The notes: generated by a model not told the origin, from the sequence alone. 64,000 nucleotides of DNA from Dicyema japonicum (GCA_011109175.1 RDEW01000013.1:165476-229475), one strand, 5' to 3'; positions 22,161 to 34,489 are shown, counted from the first letter of the stretch. Translations and numbers: made by a program.

Positions 22161-22850
22161 TAATTTTTCCAATTGAGGATTTATTTGGTCATTTTTTCAA
22201 ATTTTATGTGGAAACTGTTTTTGCATCATTAGAGTTCAATGTTGACTGCTCAATTTTAATATAAAATGTCACAGTCTGATAAATCGTCACTGTCACAGAT
22301 TGAATTAAAAAATATTAAAAATATTTAAAAACCATTAGAATTTACAAATTGTATTAACTGATAAATAAATATATATAAAATTAATTAATTCTGTTATTTC
22401 AAGAATGCTAGACGCATGACAAATGCGTCTGGTGTAAATTTCAAGAGAAACCTTGGAAAAAATAAAAAAATAAAGGAAATGAAGGAGGAGTTAAACATCT
22501 TAAGACGGGAAAGAGATCATTTAACGAAAATAGCTATAAATTTTATTTTTGACAAAGAAGTAACTTACTATAGGAGAAAAGCTACAATTTGTAATGCTTT
22601 TGTGTTGAAGATATTGAGTTGAAACTCAAATCCATAGAAGTAATTAAATTTTTTAGATTAATTTTAAGCTGAGCACAATTAAATCATTTTGCTAGAGATT
22701 GTATTTTCTATAAATTAAAAACTAAAAAAAACTAAACTATGTGGTGCAACGAAGTCTGAAATCGCTGGGATAATAGCAAAGTGTGTTTTTTTGTTAATCA
22801 AAACGTCTCTTGTCAACAATTATTCCCATAATCGCGATGGGTCCTAGAGA
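22161..22850. other. no gene recognised
   Basis: Very AT-rich. It may be the interior of the hAT-type element that begins at 21,998. A Lys/Glu-rich 68-codon plus-strand frame at 22,416-22,622 has no recognised domain. Confidence 0.35.
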
Positions 22851-22854
22851 TCGC

Positions 22855-23050
22855 TAAATTGCCGAAGAGAATCCACTGTAGTCATTTTAGAATGGCCAAA
22901 GAGAGTGTGGATCACCTGGCTACACGATGTACCAGGATGCCTAGCGTGCGTATATGCGGCGACACAACGAAGTTGTAAGATGCATCCCATTGTGGTCGAG
23001 AATTTTTTAAGATGTGTGTTTTTAATTGTATCACTTTTTATGATTACTAA
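22855..23050 (+). pseudogene. R4/Dong-like fragment
   Basis: The plus strand reads AKESVDHLATRCTRM followed by CGDTTKL, matching KSVDHLVTRCSSICGD in the longer copy at 20,344. Only the zinc-knuckle region remains. Confidence 0.6.
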
Positions 23051-23235
23051 CATTACCTGGGATAGGGTTTAGAGTTAGCGTTTTAGCTTGACAAATTGTA
23101 ACTTTAAATTTTTATTTTAAAAAATTAAAAAAATGAATAAATTTTAGAGCTAATTAGATGGCTAACCATTTTTACGTAATTTTATAATAAAATCTTAAAT
23201 TTATAATAAAATCGAATTATCTACAATCATACAGA

Positions 23236-23395
23236 AATTTTGAGCCGATGCCATGTCCAATGAGAAGAGCTGTTCAGGATTCTCGACCCCGCCGGACTCG
23301 TCCTCACCTTTGTCGGTCTGGGATCACTTAGTTAGATGAGAACTTTTATTTCTTTCTCTTTGACCCAGTGATCCTGGGGGTAATAATAATAATAA
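23236..23395 (+). mobile_element. 3' end of the Jockey/CR1-like LINE
   Basis: About 150 nt nearly identical to the 3' UTR of the LINE at 8,130-8,285 (opposite strand), including GCCGATGCCATGTCCAATGA, GACCCCGCCGGACTCGTCC and GTGATCCTGGGGGTAATAAT. It ends in a TAA run at 23,382-23,394. An extreme 5' truncation with no coding sequence left. Confidence 0.85.
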
Positions 23396-23609
23396 AATAT
23401 TAAATCGATACGTAGTTGATTAGAATTTGGTGTCATTTTGGTTTTCTAGTAATTCCTACAATCACAACTAAGAGTATAAAACTTATAAAATTTTAATAAT
23501 TAATAAATATTTGATACAAATAATTCCAAAAATGTGATTTTTATTGAAAATTATGAATCTCGCATCTATGGACTGTGACATAAAATATTACAAATAGAAG
23601 TAACAATTA

Positions 23610-24090
23610 ATTACTTTTTTTCTTAGGGTTATAACACGTTTTAGTTACTATCTTTCTTACGATGGGCCGATTTCCTTCAGGGAAAGAGGCTGTGATACTT
23701 CCCGCAGCACCAGACGTTTCGATTGCCGTTTCGATTGCCACCAGACGTTTCGGTACACAACGAAAGCAATCTCCAATTTCACCATATTTTTTAATCTTGA
23801 TTTTCTCGGCTAGATCGGCTGCCGAACCAACAGACAGCGCCGAGTTGAGCATCATCTAGTTCGGGAAAGAATCCACAACAGTGCAGTCCCTTACGATTGA
23901 TTTTCCCTCAATGAACGGAAAGATTGTTAGCCCATTCGGTCTTTTCCCGTCTCCGTGGTCCAATCCCACGGCTCCAACACTGCGTCTAGACGCATGAGCA
24001 CGAATGACAATGTTGTTCATAGCAGCGTGCGGGGTTCTACCCGCACTCCTCTTGCACGAAAGCGGATGCAGCCATTTGGCATCGACGATT
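23610..24090 (-). pseudogene. PHD-RT-RLE element, endonuclease fragment
   Basis: The minus strand reads WLHPLSCKRSAGRTPHAAMN then GLDHGDGKRPNGLTIFPF, EGKSIVRDCTVVDSF and VAIETAIETSGA. These align with LHALSCRRSAGRFPRHKAIN, GLDRGDGKRPDGITIFPF and WDATCVDT of the 42.5-kb copy. PD is changed to PN and WD to RD, so the endonuclease would be dead. It ends directly against the sorbitol dehydrogenase exon. Confidence 0.85.
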
Positions 24091-24095
24091 CCTTT

Positions 24096-24745
24096 AAATC
24101 GACATGCTTTCCATCGCAGTTGGGATTTGCAAACGAGCCGGGCTTTCTTTTGCTCAAAAAGTGGTTATTGGAGGATCGGGGATCATCGGGACGTTATGCA
24201 CGATGGTTGCAAAAGCCTCCGGGTGTTCGCTGGTTTGTGTAGTAGGTAATTGCCCAAAAATACATTTTTAGACATTTGCAAAAAGCGGGTTGACTCTGCT
24301 AAGCAACACGGGGCGGATTGTGGGGTCGTCATTAACAAGGGGGATACTCCAGAACAAGCAGGAAGAGAGATCATTGAACAGTTGGGAGGAAAAGCCAACG
24401 TTTCCATAGACTGTTGTGGGTTTACTTCAAACATTGAGAGTTTGATGAATGTAGTGGATGTATTAATACAGGCAACTGTTGACGGAGGAGTCCTGGTGTT
24501 GTCTGGAATCAATAACGGAATTATAAATGCCACACGTTGTAGTCAAAAATCTGGATGTTAGAGGATTCTATAAGACCTACAATTGGTCTCTAGATGTCTT
24601 TAAAAATAGTTACCCCGATTCCATAGAATTAATAAAGAGTAGGAAGGTCGACGTGGCTAGTCTAATAACAAACAGATATTACATTGATGACAAGCATTTG
24701 ACAATATGCTCAATGAGTAGGCATGAAAAACATTATTTATTTTAA
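24096..24745 (+). pseudogene. sorbitol (polyol) dehydrogenase, 5'-truncated
   Basis: NAD-dependent medium-chain dehydrogenase of the sorbitol dehydrogenase type; only the cofactor-binding half is present. Exon 1 ends at 24,245 and encodes AVGICKRAGLSFAQKV then VIGGSGIIGTLCTMVAKASG (Rossmann GxGxxG as GGSGIIG). A 26-nt intron (24,246-24,271) is followed by CKKRVDSAKQHGAD, VSIDCCGF, VDGGVLVLSGINN, VVVKNLDVRGFYKTYNW and SRKVDVASLITNRYYI. A one-base frameshift is needed near 24,520. The catalytic zinc half is absent: upstream sequence is an RLE retroelement fragment ending within a few bases. This looks like a gene broken by insertion. Distant upstream exons beyond the insertion cannot be ruled out, but I did not find them. 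Confidence 0.75.
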
Positions 24746-24749
24746 TCCT

Positions 24750-25371
24750 AATTGTCACTAACATCCATATTTGTGAAACTAGGGTAAACATTTATTAACT
24801 TAAAAGGTTAACTTCATTAACCTATAAACTTTTTAACCTTAAAATTAAGTAAGTTATAAAGAAAAAGCACTGTAAATTATGTGATGGGGGAAGTAATATA
24901 AAACGGTATGGCATGCCAAACCGACTTCTACCCGACAGTCTCCCCAAAAATCCGTAAACACAGGGTCATCTCTGAAGATATTGCCAGGTACTTTAGTGCG
25001 ATTTTTGAAACCTCGAATAAGATTTTCGATAGTTCCGCCAACCTTGCACATTTTTCCTTCCAACCATAGAGGAATTGGCATACGAGGACTAATTTCGTAA
25101 GCAAGCTTTAGAGCAAAATTTCGCGTTTTTTCAAATTTCTTGAGGATAGAGTCTCTCTTGTTCGAATCGTACTATCTTTCTAAACCAGTGTTTCTTAACG
25201 GGGCCGCTGGAATTTTAATTTTTAATTATTATAAATATTTGATTAAGTTTTTATAAATCATTTATCACGTGCTTTTCTAATTAATTCTACAAAAATGCGA
25301 TATAAACTAAAAAAACTTGACTTTTTTTCTGCTTGACCTTTTTTCCACTTGACTTTTTTCGGGTTGATGTA
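24750..25371. other. no gene recognised; possible hAT end at 25,186
   Basis: A minus-strand frame at 24,854-25,081 has no recognised domain. CAGTGTTTCTTAACGGGGCC at 25,186 resembles the hAT terminus at 21,998. Confidence 0.35.
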
Positions 25372-26500
25372 AAGAAGGCATTTGATTCTGTTGATTATGA
25401 ATTTTTATTTCATGTATTTGACTGTTCAGGAATACCCCGTTGGATTGTTAACTTGTAATCCATAGTCAAAGAAGTGGACTGTAAACTCCACTTAGATGGA
25501 AGAAGAATTGGTTCTGTAAAACTGGGACGTGGAATTCTGCAAGGAGATTCATTATCTCCTCAACAATTTGTTATGGTAATGAAACCTTTGAGCAGGACCC
25601 TTAACTATGTTCCCAAGACTCCAAATTAATCAGGAAGATCCTATTACTTATTCTACCAATCATTTGTTGTTCATTGATGACCTAAATATATTTGGGCTAA
25701 AAAAAGATACTGTTATTAAAATGATGTAGTTGTTCGCGATTTCTTTCATGTTGCCGGCTTGGAGATGAATTCAAAAAAGTCAGTCTCTAATTTTAAATCG
25801 TTATCATGTTGTGAGACTCTGGAAGGAGTCAATGGATATCGATATTTGGGTGTTTTTGAAGACGATGGAAGTAGTGTTCTTAAAGACAAAGTTATGGAGT
25901 CCATACTTGAAAATGTTAAGAGAATAACCATGCTTTCAAAACAAGTTAAATTCTGCGAACTTATGCGCAATAAATGAATACGCAATGTCCCTAACTATTA
26001 TATTGGATTAATTAATATTGAACCTTACGAATTTGATGATATTGACCAACAAATACGACAATGCTTACGTCACTCAAGTTGCACCTCAAACCTGAAAATA
26101 AAGAGAGGCTGTATTTGGACAGGAAGACTTTTGGAAGAGGACTTACCTCGATTTCGTTAAAGAGCGAATTAATACTCCTCCAGTTCCTTAAAAGTTTGGA
26201 AAAACAGTCGACTGTGTGTTCGCAAAGGTCGGGGATTCTGCGAGTAATAAAAACAAAAAAATGGCACTCGGCTACAATCGCAGGATTTCTTGCCTCTAAA
26301 TATGCAATTGCCGACAAGGAAAGCTTTGATATTAAGTCCTCAAGGACACTCAGAAGAAATATTTGTAAATAAAATCTATTGCAGAACACTACACTCTATT
26401 TTGTTCAAATGTATTGATGAAACAAATGTCGACCTTATATACTTCCTCAGAATGGTTATGGTATACAATAATATTTTAATAAATGCAATAAATTCGGTTT
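25372..26500 (+). pseudogene. R4/Dong-like retroelement RT remnant
   Basis: Plus strand: DVKKAFDSVDYEFLF, GIPRWIVN, GRRIGSVKLGRGILQGDSLS, LLFIDDLNIFG (catalytic IDD box near 25,675), then YRYLGVFEDDGSSVLKDKVM, the YLGVxxDD block typical of R4-type RTs. A C-terminal part follows with LEEDLPRF, GFLASKYAIADKES. Stops and frameshifts divide it. The RT core matches the 20,344 copy. Confidence 0.75.
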
Positions 26501-26559
26501 AGTATTGATTATTATTTCATTATAAGAGTTTAATATAACTTTTATAAACCTTTTTGCAT

Positions 26560-27315
26560 TATCCCGGCGTTTGATTCAGTCCCGAGAATCCTACTAATGA
26601 AAAAGGTCTTCAATACCCCCATTCATCCAACTTTAAAATGATGGATAGCCATCGGACGAAGGGACGTGTGTGTATAGATTATTCAAGATCAGTTTCCCCA
26701 GAATGGTATCACTCTGTAATCGCCCTTCTCCGGCGCTTTTTAAGTTATTCTTAAACGACTTACTCTGCCCCGGAGGGCCTGATTCAATACCTATATGGAT
26801 ATGGCCAAATCAGAATTTCAGTCACAAATAAACGACCTGGTGGCTGTCTTCAACAGACTTTCATATCCACGGAGAACTCTTTATATACCATTTTTAAAAC
26901 CGACCAAAAACAAAAGGATATGCTAGAAATCAGCCTTTATGGAGATATTATTCCTATGCAGAGACATCCAAGAATACTGGAAGTGACCTTGGACCCATTG
27001 CTCTCTTTTTCTCAACATGTGGAAAATTTTCTGGCAAGGGGCCTCCGGAAACTCAACGTAATTTAAACATAGCTAAACTCCAGGATCCAGCCGTCACAAG
27101 AATTCGCTGTCGTCTTATATAGTCAGCTCTTAAAGTCGACGGTGGAGTATTCTTGTGCCTCCTGGGCTTATGGAATTTAAATTTCAACTTCTACAGGATT
27201 AATTCTCTAAGAGAAAAAATGGTCCACCAATTTCTCTGTTCAACTATTCCCCCATTACTCGACAACGTGACAATCCGGAACAATGATTCCGGTTTCGTTA
27301 CCGATCCTGTTTAGG
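26560..27315 (+). pseudogene. Jockey/CR1-like LINE RT remnant, diverged
   Basis: Plus strand: AFDSVPRILLMKKV, INDLVAVFNRL, ISLYGDIIPMQRHPRILEV then TLDPLLSFSQHVENFL, YSQLLKSTVEYSCASWAYGI. These correspond to the RT palm entry, the thumb linker and the LGVTxDxxLxFxxHV block of the copy at 8,130. Heavily mutated. Confidence 0.6.
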
Positions 27316-28289
27316 TCTTCCTAGAACATTTAATTAGATTGTTTTTACTCTTTCGTCAATAATTGTAGACTGAGCATTAGAAATGGTTCCTAATTATGAG
27401 AATTTTTTATTCCCAGGTTAGGTGGTCAGTTGGTGTGGTTTTAGACAATTTGTGAAAGACATAACAGCGGGTTCAAGACTGGAAGAATGTAAAAGAAAAG
27501 TCCAACAAGTTAAGTCCCGTTCTTACAGAAACCCCATTTTCCACATTTACACATACATAGATCTTCGTACTCCTCATGTTACGGGCTGTTGGTTTATGGT
27601 TATTATAATAGGGTTACAATCTAGCTCAGAGGACTTCCCAATGAGTATTAAGAACTAGGCTGAGAACAAAAAGAGATGTCAGGGGAAATACTCGAATGTT
27701 CAGGACGTAATCATCTTCTCGTGAAGAAAACTACTTACAATTGTAACCAACATACCCAACTCTCCCCCATAAAGCAACTACTAAATTTGTGGTCAATTCC
27801 CTTTATCGAACAACTATTCGTATGGAGGGCCCGCAAACTGGATCATCAATCGCTCCCTACTTACGGAAATTACGACCCGTAGATGTGGATCCGGATTCCT
27901 CCATATCTGTTAAAAAGATGGAAACCCGCTGTCCTTATCAGAAATAAAAGAAAACTGACAAAGTTCTCATCTCAAATTGAATTATATTAAAGGGTGAGAG
28001 AAGGTACTTTTGGTCTGTAGTTGGCAAAATGGAGGACCACAAACATTTGATGGCCAACTTGATTGGTGTTAAATGGGATCACCTAACTGTTATTTCTGTC
28101 TTTCTTTCCATGTTATCCCGGGGTTCTAAATAAATGGGGAAGGTAGGAAGATCTCTTTCGACAAATTTATCGTACCAGGAGGACTCATCGTTTCATGGAT
28201 GGGATCTAGTTTGCTATAACTCGCAGATTTACCCTTTATTTTATTAAAAAATTAAATATATTTTATTAATATTAAATGCTAGTGAAAAT
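27316..28289. other. no gene recognised
   Basis: A plus-strand open frame at 27,422-27,658 and another at 27,676-27,882 give no family match. This may be the decayed C-terminal part of the preceding LINE. The 3' flank of alpha-actinin (minus) is at the right edge. Confidence 0.35.
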
Positions 28290-31200
28290 TCATTTTTCAG
28301 TAGAATCCCGGTAAAGTGATAACAAAAATGTAACATAGTCTAATGGATTCGGAGCATCTACAGGCTTTGAGTAGACTGGCATGTTTCTGATGTAATATTC
28401 TGCTTCTTGGGAGCTCAAATTGTTCCTCAATATCTCCTCAGTAATATAAGGCTAAGGGTTTACAAATTATGTACTTTATCATTAGCAATCAGTCGGAAAT
28501 AATGTAATAAATTGTTATCATTTTTGGATGATGCCACAAATTCTAAGTAAGTCGAGAATGTGACGTACCCCAAGTTATCTTTATCTAATTGTTTTACCAG
28601 ATCATTGAAATCCTTATCCTTTAAAATTATTAATTTACATCTTTTACGCCGTAACCAAGTGATATGAGGCAATTCTTAAAGTCAATGTAATTAAGTTTGT
28701 GATCACGGTCATTATCAAAATATTCGAAGCAAGTCTTATAAATATCAAAAGATGTTTGACAATGTTCTTCATATTCTTACATGCAGAGAAAACAAAGGAA
28801 CATAGGTTTTTGTAGTCGATTACAAGTTTATCAACCGAATAACCCAAATTCCGTATGTCACTCACTTTCAAGTCTAAAAGTTTCTGAATAACCATAAATG
28901 ACATGGCATTACCTCATAATTGGCTTCTAATTTGTCAACTTGACATTTGAATTGAACCAACTCACTCTCGCATGCCTTTAAATACTCCAATTCAGGCTCA
29001 AGACTAACAGAATTGATGTCATTGATTTGGTTAAGTATTTCAGTCATCATTGTAACCCAATCATTCACTTTGATAGAAGAATTCATCAATTCATCCTTGA
29101 CTGCTTTGATCTAATATTATGTGCTTGTGATAACATGTTTATGACGTGCAGCTTCCTTTTCCAATGTTTGTAGTCTAACAACACGGAGATTGTTCATTTT
29201 GTCCCAGTCAGAAAGGATGGACTACATTATGTAAGTGTAGTAAACCTCAAAGGTAGTGGTGGAAAAAGTTGTTTCTTCCAATTTTGTGAGGTTGGTTCCA
29301 TCAGAAAAACTGCGAATTTTCAAAACCAATGTTTGTATTTCATCTAATCGTGATTTTGCTGTAGGGAGACTATCCTCAAATTCTCGATGGGAGTCAATCA
29401 TATCATTGACTTGGTCTTCATTATTGACTATGGGAGTATCCTCGAGCTCTTCTAGCACAGAATCCAGCCATTTTTTGAATTCCTTCAAATATAAAACAGT
29501 AAAGACCATAACTTTCCTAGCATAGTCAAGCAAAAGCCATTTGCCTCTTCCAAAATGCTATATAATCTCTAAAATTATCAAGTGGGGGTGGGGTGTAACC
29601 TCAAACTGATCGATAACACTTAGACAAGAGTTGTATACAAATTCTCGCAACGTGATCAGATTTTGTTCACGACGATTTATAGAGTCCATGTCATAGAACT
29701 GATGATCCCTAGAGTGGTGATCTCTAATCTAACCTGAGGAACTCAGCCATTTCTGAGATATCAGTAAGTGGGTCACATTCTGATTTATTCATAAATAGTC
29801 CATCCTTCATAATCGTTACCACGTTTATTGTTGGCTGAAATTATTATAAAGATACTTTAATATTTTCGAAGCTGAGTTGTTGAGAATCAAGTTTTCGTAA
29901 TTCTGAAATATTTTCTTTCAGCCAACCTTCGTAAACCGAGCATCGTTTGTTGAACTTATTTTCTAGTTGTGCAAAGAATTCAAGCCTAATTTGTCACAAA
30001 ATAATACATATCAATATATCTGAATAACCATTCCTCGAAACACTTCTCGGCAGCGTCAAGTTTACTCCATTCCTGTTGAATATCCTACAAATAAAAATGT
30101 TGAGTACACAAATAAGTTTGACTTGTTTTTGAGAAAAGGAGGCCTTTCCAGATAATTTAAATCGTGTTTGAAGAATATTATGCATATTCTCCAATTCTAC
30201 TTTCTTAGTGTAGTATAATGGCTTCTCATTGAAGAAATGGTTGGTGTAATTGTTCAATATTTCATATGCTTTATCAAGGCAGTTTTCTTCTGGTCTATCA
30301 CTCAAATATAGAACAGATCTCTGAATCCATTCAAACAACTAAATCAACCACTGAGTGATTACTCTAGTGCTGAGGTTAATCCAATCTTTAATCATCTGTT
30401 CTGTTTCCTTACTAGTCTTTAATGCTATTGAAGTTCTCTCAGAAGCTTTATTAAGCTGTCAATAAATTATATCAAGTACTTCTGTTCTGAGGTGAATCGG
30501 TGGTAAAACATAGACACATAGGTTATAATAGAGATTTCGTCAATTTGTCCAAACAGAAAGTCTAATAATATTCACCCTTAAACCTTCGACATCAAACATT
30601 TTCGGAATGTCAAGATATTTATCGGCAATGATGAAGGTTTCTTTTAGATTGTATTGAGGATGTTGTTTCTGCGATTATAAAAGAACACAAAACGTCATAT
30701 TTACTAAAATCGATCAAATCTGGTCTGTGACTATGAATAAGCGCTGCAAATGCCATTCCATCCAAAAAACTAAATATCACACCGTTGGAGTGCCTGGTAT
30801 GAAAATCTTGAATATCAACTCCACTGTATCCGTCTACTTTTCGTTGGCACCAATGCAAAAGTCCATTTTTTCCTGACATTTCTGAAAATTAAAAAACATG
30901 AATGCCATCAAAGTGAATATTTTGAATGGAAAATCTAAGAATTATACTCCAAATCAATCCTAATGTCATTTTTACGTTTCCGTTTACAATATCTAAAATT
31001 ATGTTAATTATTCACCTTCAGCACCAATTGATATTAGTTTTGCCCCACATTCTTTGATAAATTTGAGGGCAATGTTGACATTGTTAATTTTATGAAGTCT
31101 CATCTCCTTGTCCTCAGGTTTTTGTAGATTTTCCCCTGAAATCACTTCAAGTAATTTTATTAAAGCATGTCCGTCCATAAAATCAGTGTCAAAACATCTT

Positions 31201-31347
31201 ATTTTTTCATTTACTCTACTCAAATGAGAATTACACCATTGAGTGAATGCCTAGTAGAATATGTTTATAAATTCGTTACTCTTTTTTGTTGCTTTTTCCA
31301 AGATGGACCTAATAAACTGTACTTGTGTCTTACTTTATTGGAACTCA
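28290..31347 (-). CDS. ACTN: alpha-actinin (actin cross-linker)
   Basis: Cytoskeletal actin-bundling protein, about 840 residues in about 20 exons. Start [19 protein letters not shown] at 31,347; stop at 28,292-28,290. CH1: [36 protein letters not shown] (31,250-30,900). CH2: [54 protein letters not shown] spectrin-repeat rod follows (30,300-28,900). EF-hand 1 has loop [12 protein letters not shown] then LISLGY; EF-hand 2 ([12 protein letters not shown]) is degenerate; the C-terminal lobe ends [13 protein letters not shown]. Introns read with confidence include 31,251-31,279, 30,993-31,015, 30,873-30,897, 30,669-30,693, 30,562-30,583, 30,339-30,362 and 30,085-30,122 (22-38 nt); others are 20-44 nt. 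The junction just before EF-hand 1 (about 28,770-28,840) is unresolved. Usual length is about 890, so the rod is slightly short. Confidence 0.92.
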
Positions 31348-31444
31348 TTACTATTCAAAACTATTATAAATATTTATTAATGTTTTTATTTAAATATTAG
31401 CTTTTTATTAAATTAAAATAGTTAATAATAATTCTACTTCATAA

Positions 31445-32110
31445 TGAGTTTTTGGTATCGCCACCCTTTTCAATCTCTACATAAACGACATGCCACAAAC
31501 CTGTAATGAAAACTGCCTAATCCTCTTCTATGCCGACGATATCATTCTTGCCTCCAAGGACAGAAGCATTTAATCAGCGACTCAGTCCGATAACAAATGC
31601 TTGACAGGCTGGAACTATGGCTCTCGAAGCGGAGACTCGACGCATCAGAACAAAGTCCTCTGTCACGCTGTTTATCACTTACAAAAGACAGCTCTGTGTC
31701 TAACCAAAATTTTTTTTATGAAGAACGAGGTTATTCCTATTAACAAAACACCGAAGATTCTGGGAGTCACCTTTAATCAAGGACTTACCTTTATCCGACA
31801 TGTTGAGAACATAGTAACTTATGCTCTGAGGAAAATGAGAATTTTGAAAGTGCTCTCAAAAACACTTAGAGACTAAACTGGTGGCCTTGCCACGATTTAT
31901 GAACAATTTATCCGACCCACGATGACGTATGCAAGTCCTTCGTGAGTAATGCAGATTTTACGATCCTCCTCATTGAAACTATCAGCAATCGAGGAGACCG
32001 AAATAAGGATAATTGGACCAGAGAACAAAATCCAGCCCATTAAAATCTCTTATTTGAATTACGACGGAAACTCTTAAAGGAGGCAGTTTACCGAGCTGCC
32101 CTCTATTCCA
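31445..32110 (+). pseudogene. Jockey/CR1-like LINE RT remnant
   Basis: Plus strand, close to the 8,130 copy at the nucleotide level: YINDMP-, LFYADDIILA-, then RLELWLSKRRLDA, IPINKTPKILGVTFNQGLTF, RHVENIVTYALRKMRILKVL, SKTLRD. Small indels change frame several times. It ends exactly where the TAA tail of the minus-strand LINE L3 begins (32,111-32,118), so L3 probably inserted into or next to it. Confidence 0.75.
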
Positions 32111-32111
32111 T

Positions 32112-34370
32112 TATTATTAAGGCACTTTCACGAAAGCCATAATGATTATAGCCCCGCATGTGCAACACTCAAAGAAACAATATTTATAGTTAATCTTTTC
32201 CATCTTCCTCTGTCGAATGCGACTGATCTCAATTCGTCCAGGTCGTCTCCCGTCTTTAGATTTTTTCTCACACGATTTAAGTCTTTGTTTAAGGCAGTCG
32301 GAAGTGTCGATCTAGGTCGTCCGCGGAAGGGTTTTTCGCAACTGGCAAAGTAATCTTCCATCGCTTTGTTAGCGGGTGCGTCCGGGTTCATTCTTAGTAC
32401 ATGTCCAAATAGCCTCCACCGGGCATCTATCACATCCTTGCTGATGCAAGAACACATACACTTGTTGTAGATACAAGTGGTTGATATTCTACATGGCCAC
32501 TCCAATCTGAGTAAGCTTCTTAGTTGCCTTCGATCGAACAAATCCAGTTTCAATAGTTTGTTAAAGGAACTACCCATGTCCCAGCGTTATACAGTAGGAT
32601 CAGTTTCACAAACACGTTGTAAAGCCTGCATCTGATGTCAATTCCAAGTCCTTTGGCCCTTAGCCATCCTTTCTTCAGTTTAGCCATTGCCGCATTTGCC
32701 AGTGTTTTCCTCCTTAGTACATCTTCAGCGTCTCCTAGTAGAGAGCCGAGCTTATTAGTACGTCTCCATCTTTCATGAGTAATATCGTCTTCTCTTTTGA
32801 TTTCCGTAATTTCAGTTTTGTTAACATTTACGCTGAGAAACCATTTCTCAAGCTCCGCAGGTGCATTTTCTAGCAGGTGTTGGAGTGCGGTCACATCCCG
32901 TGATACAAAATCCACATCATCCGCATAAGATGTCTCTTCTATGTCTCCTATATAGCATTTACGGAGGTCGCGGAGTGCAGATTCAAGGTATATGGTGAAT
33001 AGTAAAGGGGAGAGGGAATCACCCTGGGGTGTCCCAATCGTTGTTTTGAAACTGCGGGAAGTTGCTCCTTCTGTCCTCACAGATAGTCTTGTGTTCGCAA
33101 GTAGTAGTCTGATTATCCTAACCGACGATTCATCCAATATTTGCTCAAGCACATTCATCAGTTTCTGACTGTTTATTGAGTCGAAAGCTCTGGAGAGATC
33201 TATTCCCAACACGGTCGTTGCGCTCTTGAATCTTTGTTGCGCTGCACAGCACCATCTATGGATCCATACAATGTCTGCCGTAGACCTCCCTTCTCGGAAC
33301 CCACTTTGACTTGCCGTCACACCCTTTATCCGGCTCAATGCAATGTTTGCCAGCACCTTGTTTATCCAGTTCAGAAGTATAATCGGGCGGAGATTTTCTA
33401 ATGGTCCTTTTGCTTTGTTCGGTTTTTGTATTGGTATTAATAATCAATTTCCAAGTCCTAGATCGGTATTGATTTCAAAGATGTGATTTAGGGTTGTTGC
33501 AATTGTTTTGCAAAGTTTTTTTGGCCCATATTTTAGGAGCTCAGGGCTTATGTTGTCCTGCCCAGCACTTTGTTGTTCTTCAGTTTATTTATCGCTAATT
33601 CCACCTCTTCCATTGTGATTTGGATTTTTAGCGCCTTTGCTTTTCCTTGGAAAGGTGGAATGTCTTATTTTCAACACTGTTTCGAAGTGTCGTGCAATCA
33701 ATTCTGGTTTTTCTTTCGGGTTACCCACAAATTTTCCATCTTTGTCTTTGATGTGAAGGATGTTTTGTCCTTTCTTTGTCTGCAGCAGCCGCAAAGCCGC
33801 ATACATCCTTGAATTGTCTTTTAGACATTCCACATCTTTTAATAGGGATGTAATAATTTCCCGTGAGTGTTTTCTGTTCATCTTTTTTGATTTTCCACTT
33901 TAGTTCCCCTTTGTGGATATTAAGCTCTTTTTTTTACTCTCGTCTGACGTTTTTGCCGCTTTTAGCCGTAGCTCTCTGCAATGCTTTGCCATATCTGGCA
34001 CGTTCGGGTGGTGATCCATTTTTAGGGCATAATGATTTCGGACTCCAAGGTATATATTGGCCGACTTGGAGATTGCCTGTTTTGTTTGATCCCACAGAGT
34101 TTGTACTGATGATTCCGGTGCGGTTTTCTCCATAAGAGTCTCGATTTGTTCGTGATATTTAGCTCTACAAGTGGCTCTAACCACAATTTTTTGTCTGAAA
34201 GTATATATTGGGCTTTGTCTCGCTTCTTCGCGTTTTCAATGTATTTTTTCCCAGTCAGATGCTTTTTTACACAAAGTTTTGCAATGACGATCCTGTGGTC
34301 GCTGTCGGTTGTTGTTCCCTGGTAGGAACGTGCATCATTTATCAGGTGTTTATCAGACTTTCAGCAGATA
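32112..34370 (-). pseudogene. APE-type LINE copy L3
   Basis: 5' truncated in the endonuclease: INDARSYQGTTTDSDHRIVI (SDHR block) near 34,330. Then a linker, and RT from about 33,450: PDYTSELDK, SGFREGRSTADIVWIH, VLGIDLSRAFDSIN, GTPQGDSLSPLLFTIYLES, ETSYADDVDFV. Thumb and C-terminal tail: RLYNVFVKLILLYNAGTW, RWRLFGHVLRMNPDAPANKA, FRGRPRSTLP, DDLDELRSVAFDRGRWKRLT. The 3' end is GGCTTTCGTGAAAGTGCC followed by TTAATAATAA. It is the best preserved LINE of this family here; a 268-codon RT block is uninterrupted, but a frameshift at about 32,560 and a few others inactivate it. Confidence 0.88.
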
Positions 34371-34489
34371 ATGTAGTCGATTTGATTTTATTAAAATTGG
34401 CTGTAATAAATAATTCCAGTCAGAAGGAGAAATTGTCTGGAAATTGTTGAATAATATTTTTTTATGAAGGAAAGAAAAGAGTAAATGGT

